Below are positions 32,188-45,307 of a stretch of DNA of 64,000 bases, piece after piece. A program made the position numbers and the translations under genes. The DNA lies in the NCBI RefSeq assembly GCF_900601905.1, contig NZ_UWFA01000416.1, forward strand, positions 909,153 through 973,152. The letters run 5' to 3'. The notes below the pieces were generated by a model. The model had not been told where the DNA came from. It searched no databases and saw only the letters and a program-made list of their open reading frames with translations. The stretch's first letter is position 1, and each line of letters begins with the position of its first letter. This DNA is from Pseudomonas viridiflava. Lineage in GTDB: Bacteria; Pseudomonadota; Gammaproteobacteria; Pseudomonadales; Pseudomonadaceae.

Positions 32188-34797
32188 TCAGCGCTTGTCT
32201 TCAACCTTCCACGCCTTGCCATCGTAGAACGCTTTCCAGCCCGTCGGTTTGCCTTCAACCTCGGTCTGGACATATTGCTCTTTGGTTTTGCGGCTGTAAC
32301 GGATCACCGATGGGCGACCGTCCGGATCTTTCTTCGGTGCTTCACACAGGAAGTGGTACTTCGGATCGATCTCGTCCTTGTGCGGGGCGATTTCCATGAC
32401 CAAAGGAGCGCGGGTTTCGCGGTTCTTCGGAAACTGACTGGCCGCCAGGAACAGACCGGAAGCGCCGTCACGCAGGATATAGGTGTCGTCGACCTTGTCG
32501 CACTTGAGCTCCGGCATTTTCACCGGGTCCATTTTCGGTGGCGCCGCATCGCCGCTTTTCAGCAGTTTGCGAGTGTTCTTGCAATCCGGGTTGGTGCAAC
32601 CGAAGAACTTGCCGAAACGGCCAGTCTTGAGTTGCATCTCGCTGCCACACTTGTCGCACTCAAGGCTCGGACCTTCGTAGCCCTTGATGCGATAAGTGCC
32701 CTCTTCGACTTCAAAGCCCACGCAATCCGGGTTGTTACCGCAGATGTGCAACTTGTGCTTCTCATCCAGCAGGTAGGCGTCCATGGCCGTGCTGCAGATA
32801 TGGCAGCGGTGCTTGCCGCGCAGAACACGCGATTCGGACTCGCCCTCGTCGTCTTCGGCAATTTCGTCACCGGGAGTCAGGTTGACGGTTGCCTTGCAAC
32901 GCTCCTTGGGCGGCAGGCTGTAGCCGGAGCAACCCAGGAACACGCCAGTGGACGCTGTACGAATCTGCATCGGACGACCGCACACTTTGCACGCAATGTC
33001 GGTCATGACCGGCTCGTTGGAGCGCATCCCGCTATCAGGCGCTTCGGCCACTTCCAGCTTCTTGCGGAAGTCACCATAGAACTCATCCAGCACGTTCTTC
33101 CAGTCGCGCTCACCATGAGCGACATCGTCGAGATTCTCTTCCATACCGGCGGTAAAGCCGTAGTCCATCAGGTTGGAGAAACTCTCGGACAGGCGCTCGG
33201 TCACGATGTCGCCCATTTTTTCCGAGTAGAAACGGCGATTGTGCAGCGCAACGTAACCACGATCCTGAATCGTCGAGATGATCGCGGCGTAGGTCGAAGG
33301 ACGACCGATGCCGCGTTTTTCCATCTCTTTGACCAGGCTCGCTTCCGAATAACGCGCTGGCGGCTTGGTGAAGTGCTGGCTTGGATCAAGCTTGATCAGT
33401 TTCAGGGTGTCGCCCTGCGCCATGTCAGGCAGCACATCGTCATCGCCCGGCTTGGTCATTTGCGGCAGCGCACGGGTATAACCGTCGAACTTGAGAATGC
33501 GGCCCTTGGCACGCAGCTCGAAAGTACCAGCTGCCACGCTGACGGTTGTCGACAGGTATTGCGCTGGCGGCATCTGGCACGCCACGAACTGACGCCAGAT
33601 CAGCTCGTACAGACGCTCGGCGTCACGCTCCATTCCGGTCAGCTTGCTTGGATGGGTATTCACATCAGAGGGACGAATCGCTTCGTGAGCCTCTTGAGCG
33701 CCTTCCTTGCTGCTGTAAACATTCGGCGACTCGGGCAGATACTTCTTGCCGAACTCGGATTCGATGTAATCGCGCACCATCGTGACCGCATCTGCAGACA
33801 GGTTGGTCGAGTCGGTACGCATGTAAGTGATGTAGCCCGCTTCGTACAAGCGCTGGGCCATCATCATGGTTTTCTTCACACCAAAGCCCAGGCGGTTGCT
33901 CGCGGCCTGCTGCAGGGTGGACGTGATGAAAGGCGCCGAAGGCTTGCTGCTGGTTGGCTTGTCTTCACGCTTGGCGATGCTGTAGCTGGAAGCCTTGAGC
34001 TTTTCCAGCGCGGCCATGGCCTGGGCTTCGTTGAGCGGCTTGAACGCTTCGCCGTTTTCCCGAGCCACTTCGAAACGCACATTGGCGCCCTTGGCAGTGC
34101 CCAGGTCAGCGTGAACTTCCCAGTATTCTTCGGGGTTGAACGCACGAATTTCCCGCTCGCGCTCCACGACCAGCTTCACGGCTACCGATTGCACGCGACC
34201 CGCCGACAGACCACGGGCGACTTTCTGCCAGAGCAGCGGCGAGACCATGTAACCCACTACACGGTCCAGGAAGCGCCGCGCCTGTTGGGCGTTGACACGA
34301 TCAATGTCCAGCTCGCCAGGTTTGGAGAAAGCTTCCTGGATGGCTTTCTTGGTGATCTCGTTGAACACCACGCGCTTGTAGCGGCTGTCATCACCACCGA
34401 TGGCTTCGCGCAGGTGCCAGGCAATGGCTTCCCCCTCGCGATCCAAGTCGGTTGCGAGATAGATGGTGTCAGCATCCTTAGCGAGCCGGCGTAGCTCTTC
34501 GATCACCTTCTCTTTGCCGGGAAGGATTTCGTATTTGGCTTTCCAGCCGTGATCCGGATCCACGCCCATGCGCGCCACCAGTTGCTTCTTCGCCTTTTCT
34601 TTAGGCGTGAGCACCGGGCCTTCGCCTACCGCAGCCTTGCCGCGCTTGACCGGCTCTTTGTTGGCACTAGCCGAACCGCTGGTGGGCAGGTCTCGGATAT
34701 GGCCGATACTCGACTTCACCACGTACTGGTTGCCCAAATACTTGTTGATGGTCTTGGCCTTAGCCGGGGATTCCACGATGACCAGCGATTTGCCCAT
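32188..34797 (-). CDS. topA: DNA topoisomerase I
   Basis: Type IA enzyme that relaxes negative supercoils. The 869-residue protein has the TOPRIM start SLVIVESPAKAKTINKYLG and DREGEAIAWH, and the catalytic Tyr325 in YITYMRTDSTNLS. Three C-terminal four-Cys zinc ribbons follow (starting CKVCGRPMQI, CHICSTAMDA and CDKCGSEMQL), then a C-terminal topo-like repeat ending in GWKAFYDGKAWKVEDKR. An additional loop with Lys/Gly-rich sequence sits at about 38-66, as in other Pseudomonas TopA. Confidence 0.98.
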   Translation of the reverse strand: MGKSLVIVESPAKAKTINKYLGNQYVVKSSIGHIRDLPTSGSASANKEPVKRGKAAVGEGPVLTPKEKAKKQLVARMGVDPDHGWKAKYEILPGKEKVIEELRRLAKDADTIYLATDLDREGEAIAWHLREAIGGDDSRYKRVVFNEITKKAIQEAFSKPGELDIDRVNAQQARRFLDRVVGYMVSPLLWQKVARGLSAGRVQSVAVKLVVEREREIRAFNPEEYWEVHADLGTAKGANVRFEVARENGEAFKPLNEAQAMAALEKLKASSYSIAKREDKPTSSKPSAPFITSTLQQAASNRLGFGVKKTMMMAQRLYEAGYITYMRTDSTNLSADAVTMVRDYIESEFGKKYLPESPNVYSSKEGAQEAHEAIRPSDVNTHPSKLTGMERDAERLYELIWRQFVACQMPPAQYLSTTVSVAAGTFELRAKGRILKFDGYTRALPQMTKPGDDDVLPDMAQGDTLKLIKLDPSQHFTKPPARYSEASLVKEMEKRGIGRPSTYAAIISTIQDRGYVALHNRRFYSEKMGDIVTERLSESFSNLMDYGFTAGMEENLDDVAHGERDWKNVLDEFYGDFRKKLEVAEAPDSGMRSNEPVMTDIACKVCGRPMQIRTASTGVFLGCSGYSLPPKERCKATVNLTPGDEIAEDDEGESESRVLRGKHRCHICSTAMDAYLLDEKHKLHICGNNPDCVGFEVEEGTYRIKGYEGPSLECDKCGSEMQLKTGRFGKFFGCTNPDCKNTRKLLKSGDAAPPKMDPVKMPELKCDKVDDTYILRDGASGLFLAASQFPKNRETRAPLVMEIAPHKDEIDPKYHFLCEAPKKDPDGRPSVIRYSRKTKEQYVQTEVEGKPTGWKAFYDGKAWKVEDKR

Positions 34798-34911
34798 GGA
34801 TCAGAAAATTCCTGAATACTGAAAATGAAAGACGGTTGGAACCTGTCAAGGCCCCGCTATATATAGTGGCTGCAAGATGAGGTCAAGCACGGGTTTATGC
34901 TCGAACCGGTC

Positions 34912-35148
34912 TCACGGCCTGGAAAAGAGGCTCGGTTCAGCCTGAACCAAAGCAAAGCGCGGCACCTGCTCGCCGTCAACCTCGACGGACTCCAGAAACA
35001 TGCTCAGCGGTCTGACCCAGAGGCCATAGTCGCCGTACAGCGCCTGATAAAACACCACTTCTTCCTCGGTCTCGGAGTGCCTGGCAACACTGAATACGCG
35101 GTACTCGGGGCCTTTGTAATGGCGGTAGAGCCCTGGCTGTAGATTCAT
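34912..35148 (-). CDS. DUF1653 domain protein
   Basis: A 78-residue protein that is one DUF1653 unit: LQPGLYRHYKGPEYRVFSVARHSETEEEVVFYQALYGDYGLWVRPLSMF. This small SH3-like beta-barrel family is widespread and has no known role. The start at 35148 fits the domain. It lies between topA and fadA on the same strand; the fadA terminator lies just upstream. Confidence 0.83.
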   Translation of the reverse strand: MNLQPGLYRHYKGPEYRVFSVARHSETEEEVVFYQALYGDYGLWVRPLSMFLESVEVDGEQVPRFALVQAEPSLFSRP

Positions 35149-35204
35149 GTTGCTGTCCTCGCAGGAAACACTGGAAACATTTTTTAAAAAGGTTTTTTGC
35201 AAAA

Positions 35205-35236
35205 ATGCAAAAGCCGGGGCACCTGGCCCCGGCTTG
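35205..35236 (-). terminator. Intrinsic terminator of fadBA
   Basis: AAGCCGGGGC and GCCCCGGCTT form the stem, with TTTTGCATTTTT following on the minus strand, right after the fadA stop. Confidence 0.88.
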
Positions 35237-35251
35237 TATCAGTCCAACGAA

Positions 35252-36427
35252 TCAGACGCGTTCGAAGACAGTCGAGATACCCTGCCCCAAACCGATACAC
35301 ATGGTCGCAACACCGAGATTGCCGCCATTCTGCTTCATGACATTGAGCAAAGTGCCGGAAATCCGTGCGCCGGAGCAACCAAACGGATGACCCAGAGCGA
35401 TCGCGCCGCCGTTCAGGTTAACCTTCTCGTTCATCTTGTCGAGCACTTTCAAATCTTTCAGCACTGGCAAGGCCTGTGCGGCGAAAGCTTCGTTGAGCTC
35501 GAAGAAGTCGATATCGGCGATGCTCAGACCGGCTCGCTTCAACGCTTTCTGCGTCGCGGGAACCGGACCATAACCCATAATCGCCGGATCCACACCCGCA
35601 ACTGCCATGGAGCGGATCACCGCCATTGGCTGAATACCCAGGTCCTGAGCCCGCTGAGCGGACATCACGATCATGCACGAGGCACCGTCGGTAATTTGCG
35701 AAGATGTGCCGGCCGTCACAGTGCCGCCCTTGGGATTGAAGGCAGGCTTCAAGGCCGCGAGGCTTTCCAGGGTGGTTTCCGGGCGGATGGTTTCGTCGTA
35801 GTCGAAGACCTTGAGGAAGCCGTTCTCGTCATACCCTTGCATCGGGATGATTTCGTCCTTGAACTTGCCTTCCAGGGTCGCCTTGTGGGCGAGCTGGTGC
35901 GAGCGCACGCCGAATGCATCCTGTTGCTCACGGGTAATGCCATGCATTTTGCCGAGCATTTCCGCAGTCAGACCCATCATGCCCGAGGCTTTGGCCGCGT
36001 ACAGCGACATGTGCGGGTTAGGATCAACGCCGTGCATCATGCCGACGTGGCCCATGTGCTCAACCCCGCCAATCACAAACACGTCACCGTTACCGGTCAT
36101 GATCGCTTGCGCAGCGGTGTGCAGTGCGCTCATCGACGAGCCACACAGGCGGCTCACAGTCTGGGCAGCCGAGGTATGCGGGATCTGGGTCAGCAACGAC
36201 GCCATGCGCGCGATGTTCCAGCCCTGCTCCAGGGTCTGGTTGACGCAGCCCCAGATCACGTCTTCGACTTCTGCCGGATCGATCTTGCTGTTGCGCTCCA
36301 GCAGCTTGCTGATCAAGTGCGCCGACATGTCTTCGGCGCGGGTGTTGCGGTGCATGCCACCCTTGGAGCGGCCCATGGGTGTACGACCGAAGTCGACAAT
36401 CACCACATCTCTTGGATTCAAACTCAT
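35252..36427 (-). CDS. fadA: 3-ketoacyl-CoA thiolase FadA
   Basis: Beta subunit of the fatty-acid oxidation complex; performs the thiolytic step. The 391-residue protein has the acyl-accepting Cys95 (SRLCGSSMSA), NGGAIALGHPFGCSGAR with the active His, and the second catalytic Cys377 (ATMCIGLGQG). It follows fadB after about 34 bp on the same strand. Confidence 0.97.
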   Translation of the reverse strand: MSLNPRDVVIVDFGRTPMGRSKGGMHRNTRAEDMSAHLISKLLERNSKIDPAEVEDVIWGCVNQTLEQGWNIARMASLLTQIPHTSAAQTVSRLCGSSMSALHTAAQAIMTGNGDVFVIGGVEHMGHVGMMHGVDPNPHMSLYAAKASGMMGLTAEMLGKMHGITREQQDAFGVRSHQLAHKATLEGKFKDEIIPMQGYDENGFLKVFDYDETIRPETTLESLAALKPAFNPKGGTVTAGTSSQITDGASCMIVMSAQRAQDLGIQPMAVIRSMAVAGVDPAIMGYGPVPATQKALKRAGLSIADIDFFELNEAFAAQALPVLKDLKVLDKMNEKVNLNGGAIALGHPFGCSGARISGTLLNVMKQNGGNLGVATMCIGLGQGISTVFERV

Positions 36428-36461
36428 ACATTCACTCCTGAAAGGCGCTTAACCGAAGCTC

Positions 36462-38609
<2,148 letters not shown>

Positions 38610-38756
38610 CAACTGATCTCCACGATATGGAAGCTGAACAATACACACCGGACGCTGGGGTCTGGCGAGAATACGACGTCCCCGTCGATGCAACGCCAAA
38701 TCTTCAGACACACCCGTCGATGCGGTAGCCGGGAACTGTAAGAACTGTCTTACGAC

Positions 38757-38783
38757 CAAACGCTCAATTCATACGCCCGTTTG
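38757..38783. promoter_or_regulatory. Split PsrA-like half-sites upstream of fadB
   Basis: CAAACG (38757-38762) and CGTTTG (38778-38783) are inverted, about 150 bp before the fadB start. PsrA boxes normally have only 2-4 bp between half-sites, whereas here there are 15. It is a weak call, given because fadBA is a known PsrA target. Confidence 0.25.
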
Positions 38784-39035
38784 ATTTGGGTACGCACACC
38801 TTCATGCAAATCCCGCGAATTGTCAATTCGACGAATCATCAATAAATGCGGGAAATCGGCTATTACTATCGCAGCAAGGACATGCGCCGTGCAGGCGTGA
38901 TCTGCCTCTATTCACTGCGTTTATGGTGAACGGCAGATGAAAGCCTGGAGAAGATTTTGCACCGTTGAGGCTCACATCCGAAAATAAACCTGCCAAAGCG
39001 CGACAAAACGGAGCAAAAGGACTACATTCAGCCCA

Positions 39036-39168
39036 CTACAGCGCGCGGCCGACCGCCAACGTCTGCCCTGATCGCTGCAGCCTGTGACTTGCGGCATTGC
39101 ACCGCCAAGCGCTAGATATTACGGCCTGCCTGGCCAACCCCGGCCCGATGTTGTTATCGGGCTTTTTA
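39036..39168 (+). ncRNA. Candidate small RNA between fadB and the 39194 gene
   Basis: A clear terminator on the plus strand (GCCCGAT-N6-ATCGGGC then TTTTT, 39143-39167) has no plus-strand gene before it. A weak sigma-70 pair (GCGACA at 39001, TACATT at 39024, 17 bp apart) would start a transcript near 39036, giving about 130 nt. An internal hairpin candidate lies around 39090-39112. The rest of the gap from 38610 shows no reading frame of note. Confidence 0.35.
39143..39168 (+). terminator. Orphan intrinsic terminator, plus strand
   Basis: A seven-bp perfect stem GCCCGAT / ATCGGGC with loop GTTGTT is followed by five T residues. No plus-strand coding gene precedes it for more than 7 kb. Confidence 0.8.
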
Positions 39169-39193
39169 ATGCCTGCAATTTGCCCCACCAGGC

Positions 39194-39631
39194 TCACGCC
39201 AGGGCTTTGAGCACTGCGGCAATACGCTGCAAAACTTCTGCTTCGCCCCGCTCAGCCCAATATAGGGCAATCATTTGCTGATCGGCTTCGACCTTGAACA
39301 CGTCAGCAGGCAGGGTGGCAAAATGCGCCAACAAGCGCCCATCTTCACAAGGCTCGCGCCAGCGATTGAGCCAGACACCTGGCTCCATCTGCCAGTACAC
39401 CCAGCTGTCTGGCTGAGCGCCGCGCCGCGGGCGGTGGTATTGCGCACACGGGCTGGGAGGCTCCTTGACCAGCCAGTGCGGCCATTCCTGAGGCGTGAGC
39501 TGCATGGCAAGGCCGATACGCCGGGCTTCGAGACGCAGCGCCATTTTGCCGCCTTGCTGGCGAGAAGGCCTGAGCCACACCAGAGGGCTCAACATCACAC
39601 CAATGATTGACAGGATGATCCAGAACGTCAT
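39194..39631 (-). CDS. Membrane-anchored protein of unknown function
   Basis: A 145-residue protein. One N-terminal hydrophobic helix (MTFWIILSIIGVMLSPLVWL) is followed by a basic stretch (RPSRQQGGKMALRLEARRIG) and a soluble domain with several Trp (QEWPHWL, DSWVYWQMEPGVWLNRW). The arrangement fits an inner-membrane anchor with a cytosolic domain. No known family was recognised. It is divergent from the universal stress gene. A similar gene lies here in P. aeruginosa (PA3016, from memory). Confidence 0.72.
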   Translation of the reverse strand: MTFWIILSIIGVMLSPLVWLRPSRQQGGKMALRLEARRIGLAMQLTPQEWPHWLVKEPPSPCAQYHRPRRGAQPDSWVYWQMEPGVWLNRWREPCEDGRLLAHFATLPADVFKVEADQQMIALYWAERGEAEVLQRIAAVLKALA

Positions 39632-39742
39632 ATTGCTTGCTGCCTTTTTTATCCGCACACCTGTATTTGGAAACAATGGCCTGCCCACAACTGGCATGAA
39701 CCGGCCATACTGAATGCATTGCAACCCTACGGAGACTTCCTC

Positions 39743-40183
39743 ATGAAGTATGAACATATCCTGGTCGCTGTTGACCTCACTGAAGAGTGCAGCCCTGTTC
39801 TGGCCCGCGGGCGGGAGATTGCAGTGCGCAACGGCGCCAAGCTGTCCATCGTTCACATCGTGGAACCGATGGCTATGGCGTTTGGCGGCGACGTCCCGAT
39901 GGATCTTTCCCAGCTGCAACAGCAGCAATTTGATCAGGCCAAAGAAAAGCTTTCGGCCCTCAAGGCGCAGTTCCCGGAAGTGAACATTGGTGATGCGCAC
40001 CTCGTTTATGGTCAGCCGCGCCAGGAAATCCATGAGCTGGCACAAAAGCAAGGCTGTGACCTTATCGTACTCGGCAGCCATGGCCGCCATGGTCTGGCCT
40101 TGCTGCTGGGTTCCACCGCCAATGACGTGCTGCACGGCGCACCTTGTGACGTGCTTGCGGTACGCCTAAAAAAGGCGGAGTGA
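39743..40183 (+). CDS. Universal stress protein, UspA family
   Basis: A 146-residue single USP domain starting MKYEHILVAVDLTEECSPVL. The ATP-binding signature is kept: GSHGRHGLALLLGSTAN (Gx2Gx9GS). This places it with the nucleotide-binding UspFG-like group rather than classical UspA. The ATG at 39743 has GGAGACTTCCTC upstream. It is monocistronic, followed by a REP and a terminator. Confidence 0.92.
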   Translation: MKYEHILVAVDLTEECSPVLARGREIAVRNGAKLSIVHIVEPMAMAFGGDVPMDLSQLQQQQFDQAKEKLSALKAQFPEVNIGDAHLVYGQPRQEIHELAQKQGCDLIVLGSHGRHGLALLLGSTANDVLHGAPCDVLAVRLKKAE

Positions 40184-40220
40184 TTCAAAAAACGCGTATC
40201 CACTGGATTGAAATGCCTTC

Positions 40221-40309
40221 TGTAGGAGTGAGCTTGTTCGCGATGCGATTTGTCAGTAGATAAATCACCGTCTGACCTGACGCTATTGCGAGCAAGCTCA
40301 CTCCTGCAG
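40221..40309. repeat. REP doublet, GAGTGAGCTTG type
   Basis: TGTAGGAGTGAGCTTGTTCGCGA and TTGCGAGCAAGCTCACTCCTGCA face each other across about 43 bp. It is the same general family as the 27417 array but with GTGAGCTTG in place of CCGAGCTTG. Confidence 0.85.
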
Positions 40310-40368
40310 CTCCGATGATTGCCTAGCGAAAGCACAGGCCCGACCCAAAACAAGGCGCAATCCACAAT

Positions 40369-40402
40369 AAAAAGCCCGGATCACTGATCCGGGCTTTTTG
40401 GT
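40369..40402. terminator. Bidirectional terminator between uspA and uup
   Basis: AAAAAGCCCGGATCA - CTG - TGATCCGGGCTTTTT is a nearly perfect palindrome with A and T tracts, between convergent genes. Confidence 0.92.
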
Positions 40403-40414
40403 TACAGCCTCTTA

Positions 40415-42331
<1,917 letters not shown>

Positions 42332-42545
42332 GAGCTTCTCCAAAAACCGGGGGCGCATTCTACCTGAGATGGCGGGCAGATGTCGGGATTGAATGACGAC
42401 TGCCCTGCGCTCTTCCGCCCGGTGACGTCCTTTATAGCGCCCAATTATTTCCAAGTGAGTAACCCCCGTCGGCAATGCTTTCACCCGGAGCTGGCAAAAG
42501 GCTAAGCTAGCGGCACTTTTCACGGTTCATCTGCTCGGAAGTCTC

Positions 42546-44474
42546 ATGCGCAGTCGCTTGTTCAGCCTTTTTTCCTGCCTGCTCCTCACAGCTACCGCGG
42601 CTCAATCCGTCCACGCGGTGGATCTCAATCAACAGCGTCAGTACTACGATGAAGCCAAGCGCGCCCTGGCCAAGGGCGATACCGGCCCTTATCGCATGTA
42701 CGCCTCGGCGCTGGCGGACTACCCGCTGGAGCCGTACCTGGCTTACGACGAACTGACTGCGCGCCTCAAGACCGCCAGCAATCCGGAAATCGAGAAATTC
42801 CTCGCCGAGCATGGCGACCTGCCGCAAGCCAACTGGATGAAGTTGCGCTGGCTGCGTTGGCTGGCCGAGCGCGGCGACTGGCAGCCCTTCGTCAAGTATT
42901 ACGACCCGAAGATGAACTTCGTCGAGCTCGACTGCCTGTACGGCCAATACCTGCTCGGCCACGGCAAGAAAGCCGAAGGCTACGCCAGCGCAGAAAAACT
43001 GTGGATGACGGGCAAAAGCCTGCCCGCAGCCTGCGATGGTTTCTTCGCCCAATGGGCCACCGACGGCCAGCTGCCGGAACAGAAACGCTGGCAGCGCGCC
43101 AAACTGGCGGCGACAGCGGGCAATTACCCCCTGGCAACGACGCTGGTCAACAGCCTCAACAGCCTCGCACCCCAAGGCAGACTGCTGCTGGAAATTGCCA
43201 AAAAGCCGGAAATGCTCAACAACCCGGCCCAGTTCGCACCGGTGGACGAAGCGATGTCCGACGTAGTGGGCCTGGGCCTGCGCCGCCTGGCCAAACAGGA
43301 TCCGCAAAAAGCCATGGAGATGCTCGACGGCTATTCCGCCAGAATGCACTTCTCCCACGAAGAGCAGGTGCAGATTGCCAAGGAAATCGGCCTGACCCTG
43401 GCCCGCCGGTATGATGGCCGGGCCCTGGAGGTCATGACCAAATATGACCCGGACCTGCGCGATAACACCGTGACCGAGTGGCGCCTGCGATTGCTGCTGC
43501 GCCTGGGTCAATGGGAAGACGCCTACGAGCTGACCCGTCGCTTGCCCAAAGACCTCGCCGAGACCAATCGCTGGCGTTACTGGGAAGCCCGCTCCCTTGA
43601 GCTGGCGCAGCCGAAAAGCCCACTCATCCCTTCGCTGTACAAGGACGTGGCCAAGGAACGTGATTTCTATGGCTTCCTGGCTGCAGACCGGACACAAAGC
43701 TCATACCAGTTGAACAACAAGCCGCTGCTGCTCAGCCAGGCGCTGATCAACAAAGTGCGCAATACACCGGGTGTACGTCGCGCCCTGGAGTTTCATGCGC
43801 GCGGGCAGATCGTCGACGGGCGTCGCGAGTGGTATCACGTCAGCCGCCACTTCAACCGCGACGAAATGGTTGCCCAGGCCAAACTGGCCTACGACCTGAA
43901 ATGGTATTTCCCGGCGATTCGCACGATCAGCCAGGCGCAATACTGGGACGACCTGGACATCCGTTTCCCCATGGCCCACCGCGAGACGCTGGTGCGTGAA
44001 GCCAAGGTGCGCGGCCTGCATTCGAGCTGGGTATTCGCGATTACTCGCCAGGAAAGTGCGTTCATGGATGACGCCCGCTCCGGGGTCGGTGCCAGTGGTC
44101 TGATGCAACTGATGCCCGCCACGGCCAAGGAAACCGCACGCAAGTTCAGCATCCCGCTGGCGTCGCCGCAGCAGGTGCTGGACCCGGACACCAATATTCA
44201 GTTGGGGGCGGCTTATCTGAGCCAGGTGCACAGCCAGTTCAATGGCAACCGGGTGCTCGCCTCTGCCGCCTACAACGCAGGCCCAGGTCGCGTACGGCAA
44301 TGGTTGAAGGGCGCCAACCACCTGGCTTTTGATGTGTGGGTGGAGAGTATTCCGTTTGACGAGACTCGCCAGTATGTGCAGAACGTGTTGTCTTATTCGG
44401 TGATCTACGGTCAGAAACTCAATTCGCCACAGCCGTTGGTGGATTGGCACGAGCGGTTTTTTGATGATCTTTGA
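42546..44474 (+). CDS. slt: Soluble lytic murein transglycosylase
   Basis: Periplasmic enzyme that cleaves peptidoglycan to anhydromuropeptides, the substrate chain later used by NagZ. The 642-residue protein has a signal peptide (MRSRLFSLFSCLLLTATAAQSVHA-VD) and a long helical superhelix. The C-terminal lysozyme-like domain carries catalytic Glu503 in ITRQESAFMDDARSGVGASGLMQLMP and the AAYNAGPGRVRQWL motif. Length and plan match Slt70 of E. coli. Confidence 0.96.
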   Translation: MRSRLFSLFSCLLLTATAAQSVHAVDLNQQRQYYDEAKRALAKGDTGPYRMYASALADYPLEPYLAYDELTARLKTASNPEIEKFLAEHGDLPQANWMKLRWLRWLAERGDWQPFVKYYDPKMNFVELDCLYGQYLLGHGKKAEGYASAEKLWMTGKSLPAACDGFFAQWATDGQLPEQKRWQRAKLAATAGNYPLATTLVNSLNSLAPQGRLLLEIAKKPEMLNNPAQFAPVDEAMSDVVGLGLRRLAKQDPQKAMEMLDGYSARMHFSHEEQVQIAKEIGLTLARRYDGRALEVMTKYDPDLRDNTVTEWRLRLLLRLGQWEDAYELTRRLPKDLAETNRWRYWEARSLELAQPKSPLIPSLYKDVAKERDFYGFLAADRTQSSYQLNNKPLLLSQALINKVRNTPGVRRALEFHARGQIVDGRREWYHVSRHFNRDEMVAQAKLAYDLKWYFPAIRTISQAQYWDDLDIRFPMAHRETLVREAKVRGLHSSWVFAITRQESAFMDDARSGVGASGLMQLMPATAKETARKFSIPLASPQQVLDPDTNIQLGAAYLSQVHSQFNGNRVLASAAYNAGPGRVRQWLKGANHLAFDVWVESIPFDETRQYVQNVLSYSVIYGQKLNSPQPLVDWHERFFDDL

Positions 44475-44499
44475 GGGTGTGGCTACACGCTCTGTGTAG

Positions 44500-45293
44500 A
44501 TATCCGTTGCTGCGGTAACGGCCACTTAGGGTTGCGCCCTTACGGCGCCTCACTTTTGAACAGCGCAAAAGTAAGCAAAACGCTCTTGCCCCACCACTCG
44601 GTGCCGAGCCTAGGCTCGGCATGCCCGTAATCCGACATTGAGGCGTGGGGCCGCCGCAAAGGGCAATCCCTGGCCCAGTGCGGCTAAACCGCGTCCTGCC
44701 GGTTTGCCCCACGCCTCAACATCGGATTCCGGCCAGCGTGGTTTAACGGGGCGCCTAAGATCAAAAGCCAAATCAAAAGCGCACGAGACGGCCTGATAGC
44801 CGACCTGCTTTTTTGTCTGTGCTTGTCTCGCGTTATTCGTTGTTTGCGCCACTGCCTTCGCGAATGAATTCGCTCCCACAGAACCGACGGCGTGCGGAGA
44901 TCTCTGTAGGAGCTGCCGAAGGCTGCGAATCGGTAGCCGCCTTCGCAGCCTTCGGCAGCTCCTACAACATCATCAGCGTCACGCCCGCCATCGTCGCTGT
45001 TGATCTGCTGTTGATCTGCTTTTGATTTTGATCTTAGGCGCCCCGTAAAACCACGCTGGCCGGAATTCGATATTGATTCGGCGTGCAAACCGGCAGGGAT
45101 GCCGGTTTAGCCGCACTGGGCCAGGGATGGTCCTTTGCGGCGGCACGCCGAATCAATGTCGGATTACGGATATGCCGAGCCTAGGCGAGGGACCGAGTGG
45201 TGGGGCAAGAGCCTTTTGCTTACTTTTGGGCTTTCAAAAGTGAGGCGCTGTAAAAGCGCAACCCTAAGCAGCCGTTACCGCAGCAACGGATAT
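44500..45293. repeat. About 800-bp inverted-repeat element with REP core
   Basis: Two imperfect inverted arms of about 280 bp (44500-44780 and 45017-45293) share TATCCGTTGCTGCGGTAACG, CTTGCCCCACCACTCGGT, GGCCCAGTGCGGCTAAACCG and GGCGCCTAAGATCAAAA. The centre holds a separate perfect REP palindrome (44905-44966). No transposase or other gene lies inside. The arms are diverged by scattered changes, so this is not an assembly artefact. Confidence 0.9.
44905..44966. repeat. Short REP palindrome at centre of the inverted-repeat element
   Basis: TGTAGGAGCTGCCGAAGGCT and AGCCTTCGGCAGCTCCTACA are perfect inverted copies with about 20 bp between. The unit is a different REP type from the others in the window. 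A half-REP (TTCGCGAATGAATTCGCTCC) lies just before it. Confidence 0.87.
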
Positions 45294-45307
45294 GTACGCA
45301 AAAAACA

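Noticed and set aside
31639..34494. 951-codon open frame on the plus strand opposite topA
   Set aside because: It is antisense to a perfect topA, lacks family-like sequence and arises from third-position GC bias on the opposite strand.
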